Assembly: GCF_000716335.1 (NCBI RefSeq)
Contig: NZ_KL591015.1
Coordinates: 64,079-128,078 of the forward strand
Direction of reading: 5' to 3'
DNA length: 64,000 bases
Source: Streptomyces sp. NRRL S-118
GTDB taxonomy: Bacteria; Actinomycetota; Actinomycetes; Streptomycetales; Streptomycetaceae
A program made the position numbers and the translations under genes. Below are positions 47,429-55,800 of the stretch, in pieces (the stretch's first letter is position 1; every line of letters begins with the position of its first letter). The notes under the pieces are model-generated. The model ran no database searches, was not told the DNA's origin, and was given only the letters and a program-made list of their open reading frames with translations.

Positions 47429-48618
47429 GCCAGGCAGCGACACGGGTCTTCGTGACCGGACTCGGCATCATCTCGCCCGCCGGCGCGGGCACCGGCCCGT
47501 TCTGGGACGACCTGTGCGAGGGCAGGAGCCGCTTCGAGGACCTGGCACCGCTGTACGCCGGCATGAAGCCCGGCATCCTCGGCGGCCGCGTCCCGCAGGC
47601 CGCCCGCGACGCCGCCCTGGAGCGCGTCGGCGCGGCCACCCGCGCCAACCCGCGGTCCGCCTCCCTCTTCGCCGAGTTCGCGGCGCTGGAGGCCCTCCAG
47701 GACGCCGGGCTCGAACCCGGCGACGAGGCCCTGCGCAGCGCCGTGGTCTGCGTGGGCAGCAGCGACGGGCAGGCGGACGCCCTGGAGGACATCGTCGCCG
47801 GACGGCGCGACATCGCCCGTACGGGCTCCTTCAATCCGTACTCGATCGCCGACGGCGTGGCCCGCACCGCGGGCTCCACCGGCCCCGCCTTCCTCGTGCA
47901 GAGCACATGCGCCTCCGCCAACGTCGCCCTCTCGTGCGCCCTGGAGATGCTGCGCGCGGGCGTCGCCGACACGGCTGTCGTCGGAGGCTGCGACCCCTAC
48001 TCCGAGAAGAACATCATCGGGTTCAACACCCTCCAGGCCATCGGCCCCGCGCAGTGCCGCCCGTTCAGCCGGAACCGGCGCTACGTCACCCCCTCGGAGG
48101 GCGCGGGCATGCTGGTCCTGCAGACCGAGCGGGCCCTGCGCCCCGGCGCCACGCCCTACGCCGAGGTGCTCGCCACCGCGGTGAGCAACGACGCCAGCCA
48201 CCCCACCGCGCCCGACCGCGACGGCGTCGCCGCCTGCCACCGCCGGGCCCTGGACGAGGCCGGGCTGAAGGCCGACGACATCGACGTGATCTTCGCCCAC
48301 GGCACCGGCAGCCGCGCCAACGACACCATCGAGGGCGGCATCTTCGCGGAGCACTACCCGGGTGCGGCGATCACCGCGATCAAGGGCACCATCGGTCACC
48401 TGATGGGCGCCGCCGGGGCGGCCGGGGCCGTGGCCGCGTGCCTGACCCTGCGCCACCGCCTGGTGCCGCCGACCACGGTCGACCGCGACGACGTCGAACT
48501 CGACATCAACCTCGTCACCGGGCAGCCCCTCGCCCTTCCGGAGCTGCGGCACGTCCAGAACAACGCCTTCGGATTCGGCGGCAACAACGCGATCAGCATC
48601 TTCCGGAGCGTGGGATGA
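47425..48618 (+). CDS. Beta-ketoacyl-ACP synthase (KSII/KS-alpha type)
   Basis: This is a 397-residue condensing enzyme with a complete active site: Cys162 in VQSTCASANVAL, His292 in FAHGTGSRAND, Lys320 and His325 in IKGTIGHLMGAAG. The GTG start has GGGAGGA. It should extend malonyl units on the ACP encoded two genes upstream. With the FabG-type ketoreductase and crotonase-like hydratase it completes a reductive elongation cycle; no enoyl reductase is present, so an unsaturated chain is expected. This product type is inferred. Confidence 0.92.
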   Translation: MSQAATRVFVTGLGIISPAGAGTGPFWDDLCEGRSRFEDLAPLYAGMKPGILGGRVPQAARDAALERVGAATRANPRSASLFAEFAALEALQDAGLEPGDEALRSAVVCVGSSDGQADALEDIVAGRRDIARTGSFNPYSIADGVARTAGSTGPAFLVQSTCASANVALSCALEMLRAGVADTAVVGGCDPYSEKNIIGFNTLQAIGPAQCRPFSRNRRYVTPSEGAGMLVLQTERALRPGATPYAEVLATAVSNDASHPTAPDRDGVAACHRRALDEAGLKADDIDVIFAHGTGSRANDTIEGGIFAEHYPGAAITAIKGTIGHLMGAAGAAGAVAACLTLRHRLVPPTTVDRDDVELDINLVTGQPLALPELRHVQNNAFGFGGNNAISIFRSVG

Positions 48619-49421
48619 CGCCGCCCTCCTCCCTCACCGGGGACTCGGCGGTGCTGCGGCTGGACACCGACGGGCCGCTCACGGTCCTCACCATGGACAG
48701 CCCGCCGATGAACCTCTTCGACGAGGGGATGTGGGCGGCCTGGGCGGACGCGGTGGCCCACCTGGCCGCGTACCCGCCCCGGGCGCTCCTCGTCCGCGCC
48801 GAGGGGCGCGTCGTCAGCGCGGGCGTCGACGTCCGCGTCTTCGACGAGCTGGCCGACGAGGACGCCGCGTCCTTCTGGGAGGGCCGGCTGGCCACCGTCC
48901 GCGCGCTGGAGGCGCTGCCCTGCCCCACCGTGTTCGCGGCACACTCGCTCACCCTCACCGCGGCCTTCGAGCTCGCCCTGGCGTGCGACCTGATCGTCGC
49001 CACGCCCCAGGCCCGGTTCGGACTGGTGGAGCGCAAGATCGCCTTCACCCCGGCGATGGGCGGCACGCAGCGGCTGGCCGAACGGGCCGGGCCCTCGCGC
49101 GCCCGCGAGCTCGTCATGACCGGCGACCTCTACCGGGGCTCGGTCCTCGCCGACTGGGGCGTCGTCAACGCCGTGTTCCCGCCGGAGACGTTCCGGGCGG
49201 ACGTCCACGCCTACGCCCTGCGCCTGGCGAACGGACCGACCCGCGCCCACGCGGCCACGAAGCACCTCGTGCGTCGCTTCCTGGCCGGCGGTACGGCGGC
49301 GGCCGACGCGGCCGTACCGGCCACCGCCGCCGAGGTCACGGCCACCTCGGACCACCGGCGAGCGGTGAAGGCGTTCCTGGCGGACGGCCCGGAACACACC
49401 ACGGTCTACGAGGGCCGCTGA
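48615..49421 (+). CDS. Crotonase-fold enoyl-CoA hydratase/isomerase
   Basis: This is a 268-residue crotonase. GRVVSAGVDVRVFDEL supplies the first oxyanion loop. The Glu in FGLVERKIAFTPAMGGTQRL and the Glu in RARELVMTGDLYRG line up with the two catalytic Glu of enoyl-CoA hydratase, so hydration/dehydration chemistry looks possible. The ATG overlaps the ketosynthase stop (ATGA). In the cluster it may act as the dehydratase of the polyketide cycle. It is the last gene of the rightward operon and is followed by a strong hairpin. Confidence 0.88.
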   Translation: MTPPSSLTGDSAVLRLDTDGPLTVLTMDSPPMNLFDEGMWAAWADAVAHLAAYPPRALLVRAEGRVVSAGVDVRVFDELADEDAASFWEGRLATVRALEALPCPTVFAAHSLTLTAAFELALACDLIVATPQARFGLVERKIAFTPAMGGTQRLAERAGPSRARELVMTGDLYRGSVLADWGVVNAVFPPETFRADVHAYALRLANGPTRAHAATKHLVRRFLAGGTAAADAAVPATAAEVTATSDHRRAVKAFLADGPEHTTVYEGR

Positions 49422-49431
49422 GCGGCCCGTT

Positions 49432-49458
49432 CCGCGGGCGGCCCCCGGCCGCCCGCGG
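49432..49458 (+). terminator. Terminator of the rightward cluster operon
   Basis: CCGCGGGCGGCC-CCC-GGCCGCCCGCGG, a perfect 12-bp stem with a 3-nt loop starting 11 nt after the hydratase stop. It marks the right border of the cluster. Confidence 0.85.
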
Positions 49459-49461
49459 GGC

Positions 49462-49584
49462 TCAGCCGCGCACGAGGGCCCGTAGACGGTCCCGGGCGCC
49501 GCGGATCACGCCGATGCCGTACGAGCCGTTGCACCGCTGCGCGAACCATCGGTTCCGGTAGTACGTCCCCTCGGAGGCCTGGGC
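49462..49584 (-). pseudogene. Short coding-like remnant, family unknown
   Basis: On the minus strand a 40-codon frame closed by stops at both ends reads YYRNRWFAQRCNGSYGIGV near its middle and ends RLRALVRG. It has no start codon, and its composition (paired aromatic residues, Cys) looks like real protein rather than chance GC-rich sequence. I take it as the decayed C-terminus of a lost gene. The family is not recognised, and chance cannot be excluded. Confidence 0.35.
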
Positions 49585-49587
49585 CTA

Positions 49588-49886
49588 CCGCACGCCGCTG
49601 TTCCCAGGGACGGCCGGGCGACCCCGCCCCTGTGGCTGGAGACGTCCACGCCCTCGGTCCGCGCGGCACACGAGCCGGGCGGCGGACCGCCGGTGCGGTC
49701 ACGACAAGCGGCGGCGCCCATGCCCCTGCCCCGGAACACACCTCACGCCCCGCACAGGGAACCGCGCCGCGGAAGGGGACCGGACACCGCCGCCGGTCCA
49801 CGCCTGCGAAATACTGTGCACGCTGCGGCGACGTCTGCCGCCGGCGCAGACTCTCAGAACCGGAAAAGCGCGCGAGGGGTGCTGAC
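49588..49886. other. Non-coding stretch before marR-like gene
   Basis: No supportable gene was found in about 300 bp. The frame of the downstream regulator stays open upstream, but the extra 85 codons are Arg/Pro/Ala-rich and unlike the family. A relatively AT-rich block around 49807-49870 probably contains the promoter. Confidence 0.5.
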
Positions 49887-50351
49887 GTGCACGGAAGCGG
49901 TACGGCGGATGAACCGGACCAGGAATTCCTGGCCCTCGAACGGGAACTGTCCGTCTTCCTGCGCCGCGCCCGCGCCCAGTCGGGCGAAATGGCCCGGGAG
50001 GTCCATCCGGAGCTGGAGCCCGCCGCGTACGGCCTGCTCGTCCGCCTCGACGCCACGGGCAGCCAGCGCGCCACCGACCTCGCCGGGTACTTCGGCGTGG
50101 GCAAGGCGACGATGAGCCGCCAGCTGCGCGCCCTGGAAGACCTCGGGCTGGTCACCCGTGACCCCGACCCCGCCGACGGGCGGGCCTCCCTCGTCCGCCT
50201 CACCGAGGAGGGCCGCGCCCGCTTCCGCCGCGTCCGCGACGCCCGCCGCGAGCGCTACCGCCGCAAGCTCGCCGGCTGGGACCGCGCCGAGGTCGCCGAA
50301 CTGGCCCGGCTGCTCCACCAGCTGAACGCCGGCGCGGAGGACGCCCCTTAG
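49887..50351 (+). CDS. MarR-family transcriptional regulator
   Basis: This 154-residue protein has a winged-helix core: GSQRATDLAGYFGVGKATMSRQLRALEDLGLVTR (about 55-88) followed by DPADGRASLVRLTEEG (the wing). The GTG start follows GAGGGG, which decides against the much longer open frame. It lies next to the right border of the biosynthetic cluster but beyond its terminator, so it could regulate the cluster or its exporter; no operator was found. Confidence 0.9.
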   Translation: MHGSGTADEPDQEFLALERELSVFLRRARAQSGEMAREVHPELEPAAYGLLVRLDATGSQRATDLAGYFGVGKATMSRQLRALEDLGLVTRDPDPADGRASLVRLTEEGRARFRRVRDARRERYRRKLAGWDRAEVAELARLLHQLNAGAEDAP

Positions 50352-50375
50352 GGGCCTCTCGCGAGGGTCCCGCGG

Positions 50376-50717
50376 TCAGGCCGCCACGTCCCGCAGCGCG
50401 GCGCCGAGGAGGGCGACGCGGGGCAGCTCCTCGCGGAGCCGGCCGCCGTCCTCGCCGCTGCATGCCCGGCCCCGCCTTCGCCGATCGCGGCGCCCCCGCC
50501 GCGCCCTCGGCGACGGAGGTCGCGGTGCCCGCTGCGTACCCGAGCACCAGCCCCGGCGGGCCCCGCGCCGGCACCGCCGAGCACCACGCCCGTGGGGAAC
50601 CGGTGGGCCGGCGTCAGCAGGACCGCCGCGGCCCCCGTCGCCCGCAGCGCGTCGACCCGGACCGGCGACGGCGCTCCCGAGCCCGTCGTCGCCCCGCTCC
50701 GACGTGCCGGAGGGCGC
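50376..50717 (-). pseudogene. Remnant of a MocR/GntR-type aminotransferase-like regulator
   Basis: Three fragments in different frames read like the C-terminal aminotransferase domain of MocR regulators, in order on the minus strand: VRVDALRATGAAAVLLTPAHRFPTGVVL; then, after an internal deletion and frameshift, GLVLGYAAGTATSVAEG; then RLREELPRVALLGAAL. The Lys of the PLP site and the DNA-binding half are absent. It is bounded by the stop of the PP2C gene, which probably replaced or truncated the 5' part. Confidence 0.65.
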
Positions 50718-51545
50718 CTACAGCTCGACGTAGACCGCCGTCGCGTCGTCGTGCCGCTTGCCGCGCCGCCGCAGCCGCGTACGCGCCACCGCCTCCACCG
50801 CGCCGGCCGCACCCGCCGTGCCCTCGGCGTCCGCCGTCTCCAGCGCGCGCACCAGCGCGATCAGCCCCCGCGGGCCCTCCTTGCGCAGCACGCCGAAGCA
50901 GTCCGCCCAGTCACCCGCCGCGAACCGCTCCGTCCAGCGCGTCGCCCCGTCCGTCAGCGCGGCCAGCGCCCGTACCTCGCGCAGCGGCGTACGGCCCGTC
51001 ACCGCCCGCGCCGCGACGGACGGGTCGGCCGCCGCGGTGAAGAAACCGCCCTCGCGGTTGCGTACGGTCGCGTCGGCGATCGCCTGGGTCGCGAGCGCAC
51101 CGGGCGGCAGCCGGTCCAGCCGGTCGTCCCGCACGGCCCGTACCGACCCGTCGGCGGACTCCAGCAGCAGCACCGAGTCGGACAGCACCAGGTGTTCCAG
51201 CGACGCGGTGTCCCAGCGGGCCAGGACCACGGTTGCCTGAGGCGTGCGGACGTGAGAAAGGTCACACGTGGCGCGGTGGGCGTCCGCGGTGCGCCGGATT
51301 GCCTCCGCGAGGATGTCGGTCAGTGTCAGATCCGCTCGCGAAGCGGACAGTTCGGTCAGCGTGCCGCCGAGCCGCGCCGTGAACCACGGGACCGGGTGCA
51401 CACAACCGACATCGCCCTCCAGGGGTGTCACCCCGTCCAGGACGATCACGGCTCCACCCCGGCCCGATGCCGGTACGGCCACGGAAGCCCAGTCCTCGTT
51501 GGGGCGTTCCGGGTCACCCGGGACGCAGGAGATCTCGGTGTGCAT
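50718..51545 (-). CDS. PP2C-family serine/threonine phosphatase-like protein
   Basis: This 275-residue protein contains the dispersed Asp/Gly motifs of metal-dependent PP2C phosphatases: PERPNEDWASV (motif 1), VIVLDGVTP (motif 2, metal Asp), LVLSDSVLLL, LAALTDGATRW (motif 8) and the terminal KRHDDATAVYVEL (motif 11). The core is shorter than SpoIIE-type enzymes and lacks a sensor domain. It may reverse Ser/Thr kinase signalling. Upstream (rightward) lies about 380 bp and then the divergent conservon operon. Confidence 0.82.
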   Translation of the reverse strand: MHTEISCVPGDPERPNEDWASVAVPASGRGGAVIVLDGVTPLEGDVGCVHPVPWFTARLGGTLTELSASRADLTLTDILAEAIRRTADAHRATCDLSHVRTPQATVVLARWDTASLEHLVLSDSVLLLESADGSVRAVRDDRLDRLPPGALATQAIADATVRNREGGFFTAAADPSVAARAVTGRTPLREVRALAALTDGATRWTERFAAGDWADCFGVLRKEGPRGLIALVRALETADAEGTAGAAGAVEAVARTRLRRRGKRHDDATAVYVEL

Positions 51546-51929
51546 GGGCCCCAGTGTGCCGCAGGGCGCACGACTTCTTCACACGACCGACAAGGGGCCG
51601 GAACACCCCGTACGGGCGGGCCGGAGGAGCCGTACGGCCGGGCCCGGGCCCGGAAGGCCGGGCTCCGGGAAGGTGCGGGCGCGCATCCTGCCAAAGCCCG
51701 CGCGGAAGATCCAGCCCGCCTCCGGCCGGGCCCCGCGGCGGGCTCCCGCGCGAGTTGTTCGCCAACTCCGGATTGTTGTTCACTCGTTCGGGTGGCGGAG
51801 TGGCCGATGCGTGCTGCCTACCCAAAAGCGCTGGAATGGTCGGAAGCCGTACCAGGGGTGGGACTTCACGTATGTGAACGGCCGTCACCTCTGCTTCAAG
51901 GGTGGACGAGTTCAAGAATGTGAGCACCG
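51546..51929. promoter_or_regulatory. Divergent region between PP2C gene and conservon
   Basis: 384 bp without a gene. An inverted repeat CACTC-N12-GAGTG (51781-51802) lies about 130 bp before cvnA, within the least GC-rich part (about 51770-51860), and is a candidate regulator site. The segment TTCGGGTGGCGGAGTGGCC recalls a tRNA D-arm, but no T-arm or acceptor stem follows. Confidence 0.45.
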
Positions 51930-54887
51930 GTGCAGAAGCGCAGTGACACTCCCGGCGACCCTCAGCAGGCACCGGGGGGCCGCGGCGTACGGGTCCGCCG
52001 CCGGCTCGTGGCCGGCGTGGCACTCGTCGGCATCACCGTCATCGGGGCCGGCGCCCCCGCCGTCCTCACCGCCTCCGCGGACCTCACCGACTCCCAGCGG
52101 CTGGTGACCCTCGCCCAGCTCAACCGGCAGGCCGTCACCCTGGCCCACTCGCTCGCCGACGAACGCGACGAGATCACCGCGTACATCGCCGCCGGGCGGG
52201 ACGGGAAGAGCGGTGCGCCCGCCGTCGGCGCCGAGCACAGCGCCCGGGTCGACCGCCAGATCGACGAGATCGCCGCCGACGGCTCCGACGCCCCCGACGA
52301 CCTGCGCCGCGAGCTGGCCACCGTCGCCTCCGTCCGGCGCGCCGCCCTCACCGGCAAGGGCACCGCCATGGACGCCCACCGGGCGTACACCGACGTGATC
52401 GCCAAGCTCCAGGCCCTCGCGGCCGAGCTCGCCGACAGGACCCCCGCCCGCGCCGCCGACGCCGGCACCCGCGCCGCCGCCGAACTGGGCCACGCCGTCG
52501 AACAGGCCTCCGCCACCCGCGGCCTGCTTCTCGCCGCCCTCGCCGTCCCCGGCGGCGACGGCTCGGGCACCACCGTGTACGACCCGGTCACCGGGCGCTA
52601 CGTCGAGGAGAAGGACCCGGCCGACGAGGAGGCCGCCCGCACCCGCGGCGCGCTCACCGCCGCCGCCCAGCAGGCCCGCGTCCGCGAGCAGGCCGCCCTC
52701 GCCGACTTCGACCGGGCCGCCGCGCCCGCCGCCCGCGACCGGCTCGCCGGAACCGTCACCGGGCCCGAGGTGAAGAAGGCCGAGACCTACCTCGCGCGCC
52801 TCACCGACCAGCCGGAGCTGTCCGACGCCGACCGCAGGACCGACGACGAGAAGCTCGCCGCCGCCCTCACCGCCCGTATCGAGCAGATGCGCGGCGTCGA
52901 GTCGGCGCTCGCCACCGGCGAGGTCGCGGGCATGGAGCGGCTGCGGGACGACGACGTCACCGCCCTGGAGCTGCGCATCGCGCTCCTCGGCGGCTGCCTG
53001 CTCGTGGCGATCGGCATCTCCACCGCCGTCGCCCGCACCCTCACCCGGCCCCTCGCCGTCCTGCGCCTCGGCGCCGCCCGGCTCGCCGCCGCGCCCGAGA
53101 CGGAGGAGCCGGTCCGCTTCACCGGCCGCAACGACGAGTTCGCCCAGGTCGTCCGGTCCCTCAACACCCTGCACGGCAGGCTCGTCGAGCTCGCCGGCCG
53201 GGCCGGGGCCCTGGACGCCGAGCGGACCGACGCGGTCGCCGCGCGGGAGGCGCTCGCCGCCGAACTCGCCGGCCAGCGCGCCGAACTGCGCGAGCGGACC
53301 GAACAGGTCACCGCCGAGCTGGAGCGGCTGCGCAGCAGCGTCCACCACACCTTCGTGAACCTCTCCCTGCGCACGCTGGGCCTCGTCGAGCGGCAGCTCG
53401 CCGTCATCGAGAAGCTGGAGGAGCGCGAGCAGGACCCGGAGCGGCTCGCCACGCTCTTCCGGCTCGACCACATGGCCACGGTCATGCGGCGCCACAGCGA
53501 GAACCTCCTCGTCCTCGCCGGCCACGAGCACCACCACGCCCACCAGGGCCCGGTGCCGCTGGTCGACGTGCTGCGCGCGGCGGTCAGCGAGATCGAGCGG
53601 TACGAGCGCGTCACCATCCAGTCGCTGCCGCCGCACTCGTACGTGGCCGGGTTCGCCGCCGACGACCTCAGCCACCTGCTCGCGGAACTGCTGGAGAACG
53701 CCACCTCGTTCTCGCCGCCGGAGACCAAGGTGCAGCTCTCGGGCTGGCTGCTGGAGAGCGGCGAGATCATGCTCTCCGTTCAGGACGAGGGCATCGGCAT
53801 GACCGTCAGCCGCCTCGCCGAGCTCAACGCCCGGCTCGCCGACCCGGGCCCCGACGGCCAGGACCCGGCCGACGAGGAGGGCGAGGGCCTCGGGCTGCGG
53901 GTGGCCGCGCTGCTGGCGGCGCGTCACGGCGTCCGCGTACAGCTGCGGGAGCAGAAGCAGGGCGGTGTCACGGCGGTCGTCGTCCTGCCGCCGGCCCTGC
54001 TGCCCCCGGCCCCGGAGGCGGTCGCGGCGGCCGCGCCGACGCTGAACCTGCCGGGTTCGGTCGCCGAGGCCAACTCCAACACGCTGCCGGGTGCGCGCAC
54101 GGCCCGGGAGGACGGGACCGTGCCCGCGGGCGAGGCCGGTGTCGAGCTGCCGGCCGGGCCGGCCGGCGTCGCCGACCCGCTGGTGGCGGCCGCGGAGTCC
54201 GCGATCCAGGAGGCCGGGGAGCCGACGGAGGAGCCGTCCGGTCCCGAGGACCCGACCGGCTTCGAGGACCCGTCCGGTCCCGAGGGCCCGACCGGCTTCG
54301 AGAACCCGACCGGTTCCGAGGAGCCGTCCGGTTCCGAGGACCCGACCGGCTTCGAGGACCCGGAGCAGGCCGGCCCCGAGACCACCCTGCAGGTGCGCGT
54401 CCCGCGCGTCGGCGACGACCTGCCCGAGACGGACCGCACGGAGCACGACCGCACGGAGCACGACCGCGCCGTGGAGGACCGGACCGGGGACGACGGCGCC
54501 GACGGCGACAGCGCCCGGCACGACCGGGCCGGCGGCGGCCTGGCCGGCCCCGCCGACGAGCCCGCCGCCGACGAGCCCACCACTGCCGAACCCGCCGCCG
54601 ACGCGGTCCACGAGCGGGCCGACGAGCCGGACGGCACCGAGCCGGAACAGCGCGTCACCGACAAGGGTCTGCCCAAGCGCACGCCCAGGATCGTGGCGAC
54701 GTCCGAGCCGCGCGCCCCGCTCACGGGCGGCGTCGACGCCGAGGCGCTGCGCCGCCGGCTCGGCGGGTTCCACCGTGGCGCGCAGGAGGGCCGCCGTGAC
54801 GCCGAGGCGGAGATCGCCCAGGCCTCGGCAGCCCGAACGGAAGTGACAGAAGAGACGGGGGATACAGTCGAGGAGGCACGCAGTTGA
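51930..54887 (+). CDS. cvnA: Conservon sensor kinase-like protein CvnA (nitrate/nitrite-sensing-type extracellular domain)
   Basis: This is a 985-residue membrane protein. TM1 is at about 25-46. A helical extracellular domain of the nitrate- and nitrite-sensing type spans about 47-345. TM2 is at about 348-368, then HAMP and a coiled coil. The HATPase domain contains LLAELLENATSFSPPETKV (about 585-603) and DEGIGMTVSRL. A His-kinase H-box is not typical, as in other CvnA proteins. Residues after about 680 are disordered, with seven hexapeptide repeats at 771-812. An in-frame stop 9 nt upstream fixes the GTG start. It presumably signals to CvnB-CvnD. Confidence 0.92.
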   Translation: MQKRSDTPGDPQQAPGGRGVRVRRRLVAGVALVGITVIGAGAPAVLTASADLTDSQRLVTLAQLNRQAVTLAHSLADERDEITAYIAAGRDGKSGAPAVGAEHSARVDRQIDEIAADGSDAPDDLRRELATVASVRRAALTGKGTAMDAHRAYTDVIAKLQALAAELADRTPARAADAGTRAAAELGHAVEQASATRGLLLAALAVPGGDGSGTTVYDPVTGRYVEEKDPADEEAARTRGALTAAAQQARVREQAALADFDRAAAPAARDRLAGTVTGPEVKKAETYLARLTDQPELSDADRRTDDEKLAAALTARIEQMRGVESALATGEVAGMERLRDDDVTALELRIALLGGCLLVAIGISTAVARTLTRPLAVLRLGAARLAAAPETEEPVRFTGRNDEFAQVVRSLNTLHGRLVELAGRAGALDAERTDAVAAREALAAELAGQRAELRERTEQVTAELERLRSSVHHTFVNLSLRTLGLVERQLAVIEKLEEREQDPERLATLFRLDHMATVMRRHSENLLVLAGHEHHHAHQGPVPLVDVLRAAVSEIERYERVTIQSLPPHSYVAGFAADDLSHLLAELLENATSFSPPETKVQLSGWLLESGEIMLSVQDEGIGMTVSRLAELNARLADPGPDGQDPADEEGEGLGLRVAALLAARHGVRVQLREQKQGGVTAVVVLPPALLPPAPEAVAAAAPTLNLPGSVAEANSNTLPGARTAREDGTVPAGEAGVELPAGPAGVADPLVAAAESAIQEAGEPTEEPSGPEDPTGFEDPSGPEGPTGFENPTGSEEPSGSEDPTGFEDPEQAGPETTLQVRVPRVGDDLPETDRTEHDRTEHDRAVEDRTGDDGADGDSARHDRAGGGLAGPADEPAADEPTTAEPAADAVHERADEPDGTEPEQRVTDKGLPKRTPRIVATSEPRAPLTGGVDAEALRRRLGGFHRGAQEGRRDAEAEIAQASAARTEVTEETGDTVEEARS
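54240..54365 (+). repeat. Seven 18-bp tandem repeats within cvnA
   Basis: Seven consecutive units encode G(P/F/S)E(D/G/N/E)P(T/S/E): GPEDPT, GFEDPS, GPEGPT, GFENPT, GSEEPS, GSEDPT, GFEDPE. The DNA units follow GG(T/C)(T/C)(C/T)CGAGGACCCG(A/T)CC and are likely length-variable by slippage. Confidence 0.9.
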
Positions 54888-55384
54888 CTGCGACGACCGG
54901 CACACCCGGGCTGAGCAGCGAGGCCCGCAATCTGCACTGGCTGCTGGGGAACCTCGTCGAGGAGGTGCCAGGGGTCCGGTCCGTAGCCGTCGTGTCGTCC
55001 GACGGACTGCTCCTGCTCTCGTCCGACCCGGCGCAGAACACCCCCGCCCCGGCCGCCGCCCCCGCCTCCCGCCGCCGGCCCGACGGCCCCCGCGGCTCCA
55101 GCGCGGACCTCGCCACCATCGTCTCCGGCCTCGGCAGCCTCACCGTGGGCGCCGCCAGACTGATGGACGGCGGGGCGGTCAAGCAGACCATGGTCGCCAT
55201 GGCGGAGGGCAGCGTGTTCGTCATGTCGATCAGCGACGGGTCGCTGCTCGGCGTGCACGCCGACCCGGACTGCGACATGAGCGTCATCGCGTACCACATG
55301 GCCCTGTTCGTCGGACGCGCCGGACACGTGCTGACCCCCGAACTCCGCAGCGAGCTGCGCCAATCGATGGAGGCCGCCCAGTGA
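54884..55384 (+). CDS. cvnB: Roadblock/LC7-domain protein CvnB
   Basis: This is a 166-residue protein with the Roadblock fold (LHWLLGNLVEEVPGVRSVAVVSSDGLLL and GSVFVMSISDGSLLGV; segments at about 18-45 and 110-125). It is thought to regulate the GTPase CvnD. A Pro/Ala/Arg loop (about 50-72) interrupts the domain. It starts with TTG, overlapping the cvnA stop (TTGA), behind an AGGAGG site 7 nt upstream. Confidence 0.93.
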   Translation: MTATTGTPGLSSEARNLHWLLGNLVEEVPGVRSVAVVSSDGLLLLSSDPAQNTPAPAAAPASRRRPDGPRGSSADLATIVSGLGSLTVGAARLMDGGAVKQTMVAMAEGSVFVMSISDGSLLGVHADPDCDMSVIAYHMALFVGRAGHVLTPELRSELRQSMEAAQ

Positions 55385-55800
55385 CGTCCGCCGCTGCCGC
55401 CGCCGGAAGGCTGCCCGTACGAGGGGAGGGGCGCCGCCCCGCCCGCGTCCGCCCGTACTCCCTCACCGGTGGCCGCACCCGCTTCGGTCACGTCCTGCTC
55501 GTCGAGACGTTCGTGGCCGCGCTGGAGGCGCCCGAGGACCGGGGGCGGAAGGAGCTGGCGAACGGCGGGCTCGGCTCCCGCGTGATGCCCGAGATGCGGG
55601 CCATCGTCGAGCTCTGCCGCCGGATGCGTACGGTCGCGGAGATCTCCGCGCTGCTGAAGATGCCGTTGGGGGTCGTCCGGGTGCTGCTCAGCGACCTGGC
55701 CGACCAGGGGAAGATACGTGTGTACGGGACCAGCCACGGCACCGGCCGGCCTGACCGCGCACTGCTCGAAAGGGTGCTGGGTGGACTCCGTCGTCTCTGA
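55381..55800 (+). CDS. cvnC: DUF742-family protein CvnC
   Basis: This is a 139-residue member of the DUF742 family, with VRPYSLTGGRT at the start of the domain and the winged-helix-like AIVELCRRMRTVAEISALLKMPLGVVRVLLSDLA (about 82-115). It is a standard conservon component of unknown biochemical role that may bind DNA or link CvnB to CvnD. The GTG start overlaps the cvnB stop, and its 3' end overlaps cvnD by 20 nt. Confidence 0.93.
   Translation: MTSAAAAAGRLPVRGEGRRPARVRPYSLTGGRTRFGHVLLVETFVAALEAPEDRGRKELANGGLGSRVMPEMRAIVELCRRMRTVAEISALLKMPLGVVRVLLSDLADQGKIRVYGTSHGTGRPDRALLERVLGGLRRL

Noticed and set aside
51780..51870. tRNA-like segment before the conservon
   Set aside because: The GGTGGCGGAGTGGCC string recalls a tRNA D-arm, but no T-arm (GGTTCGAATCC-like) or acceptor stem can be formed.
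54240..54365. Regular repeats considered as a CRISPR array
   Set aside because: The units are contiguous 18-bp codon repeats inside a long gene; no spacers and no cas genes.
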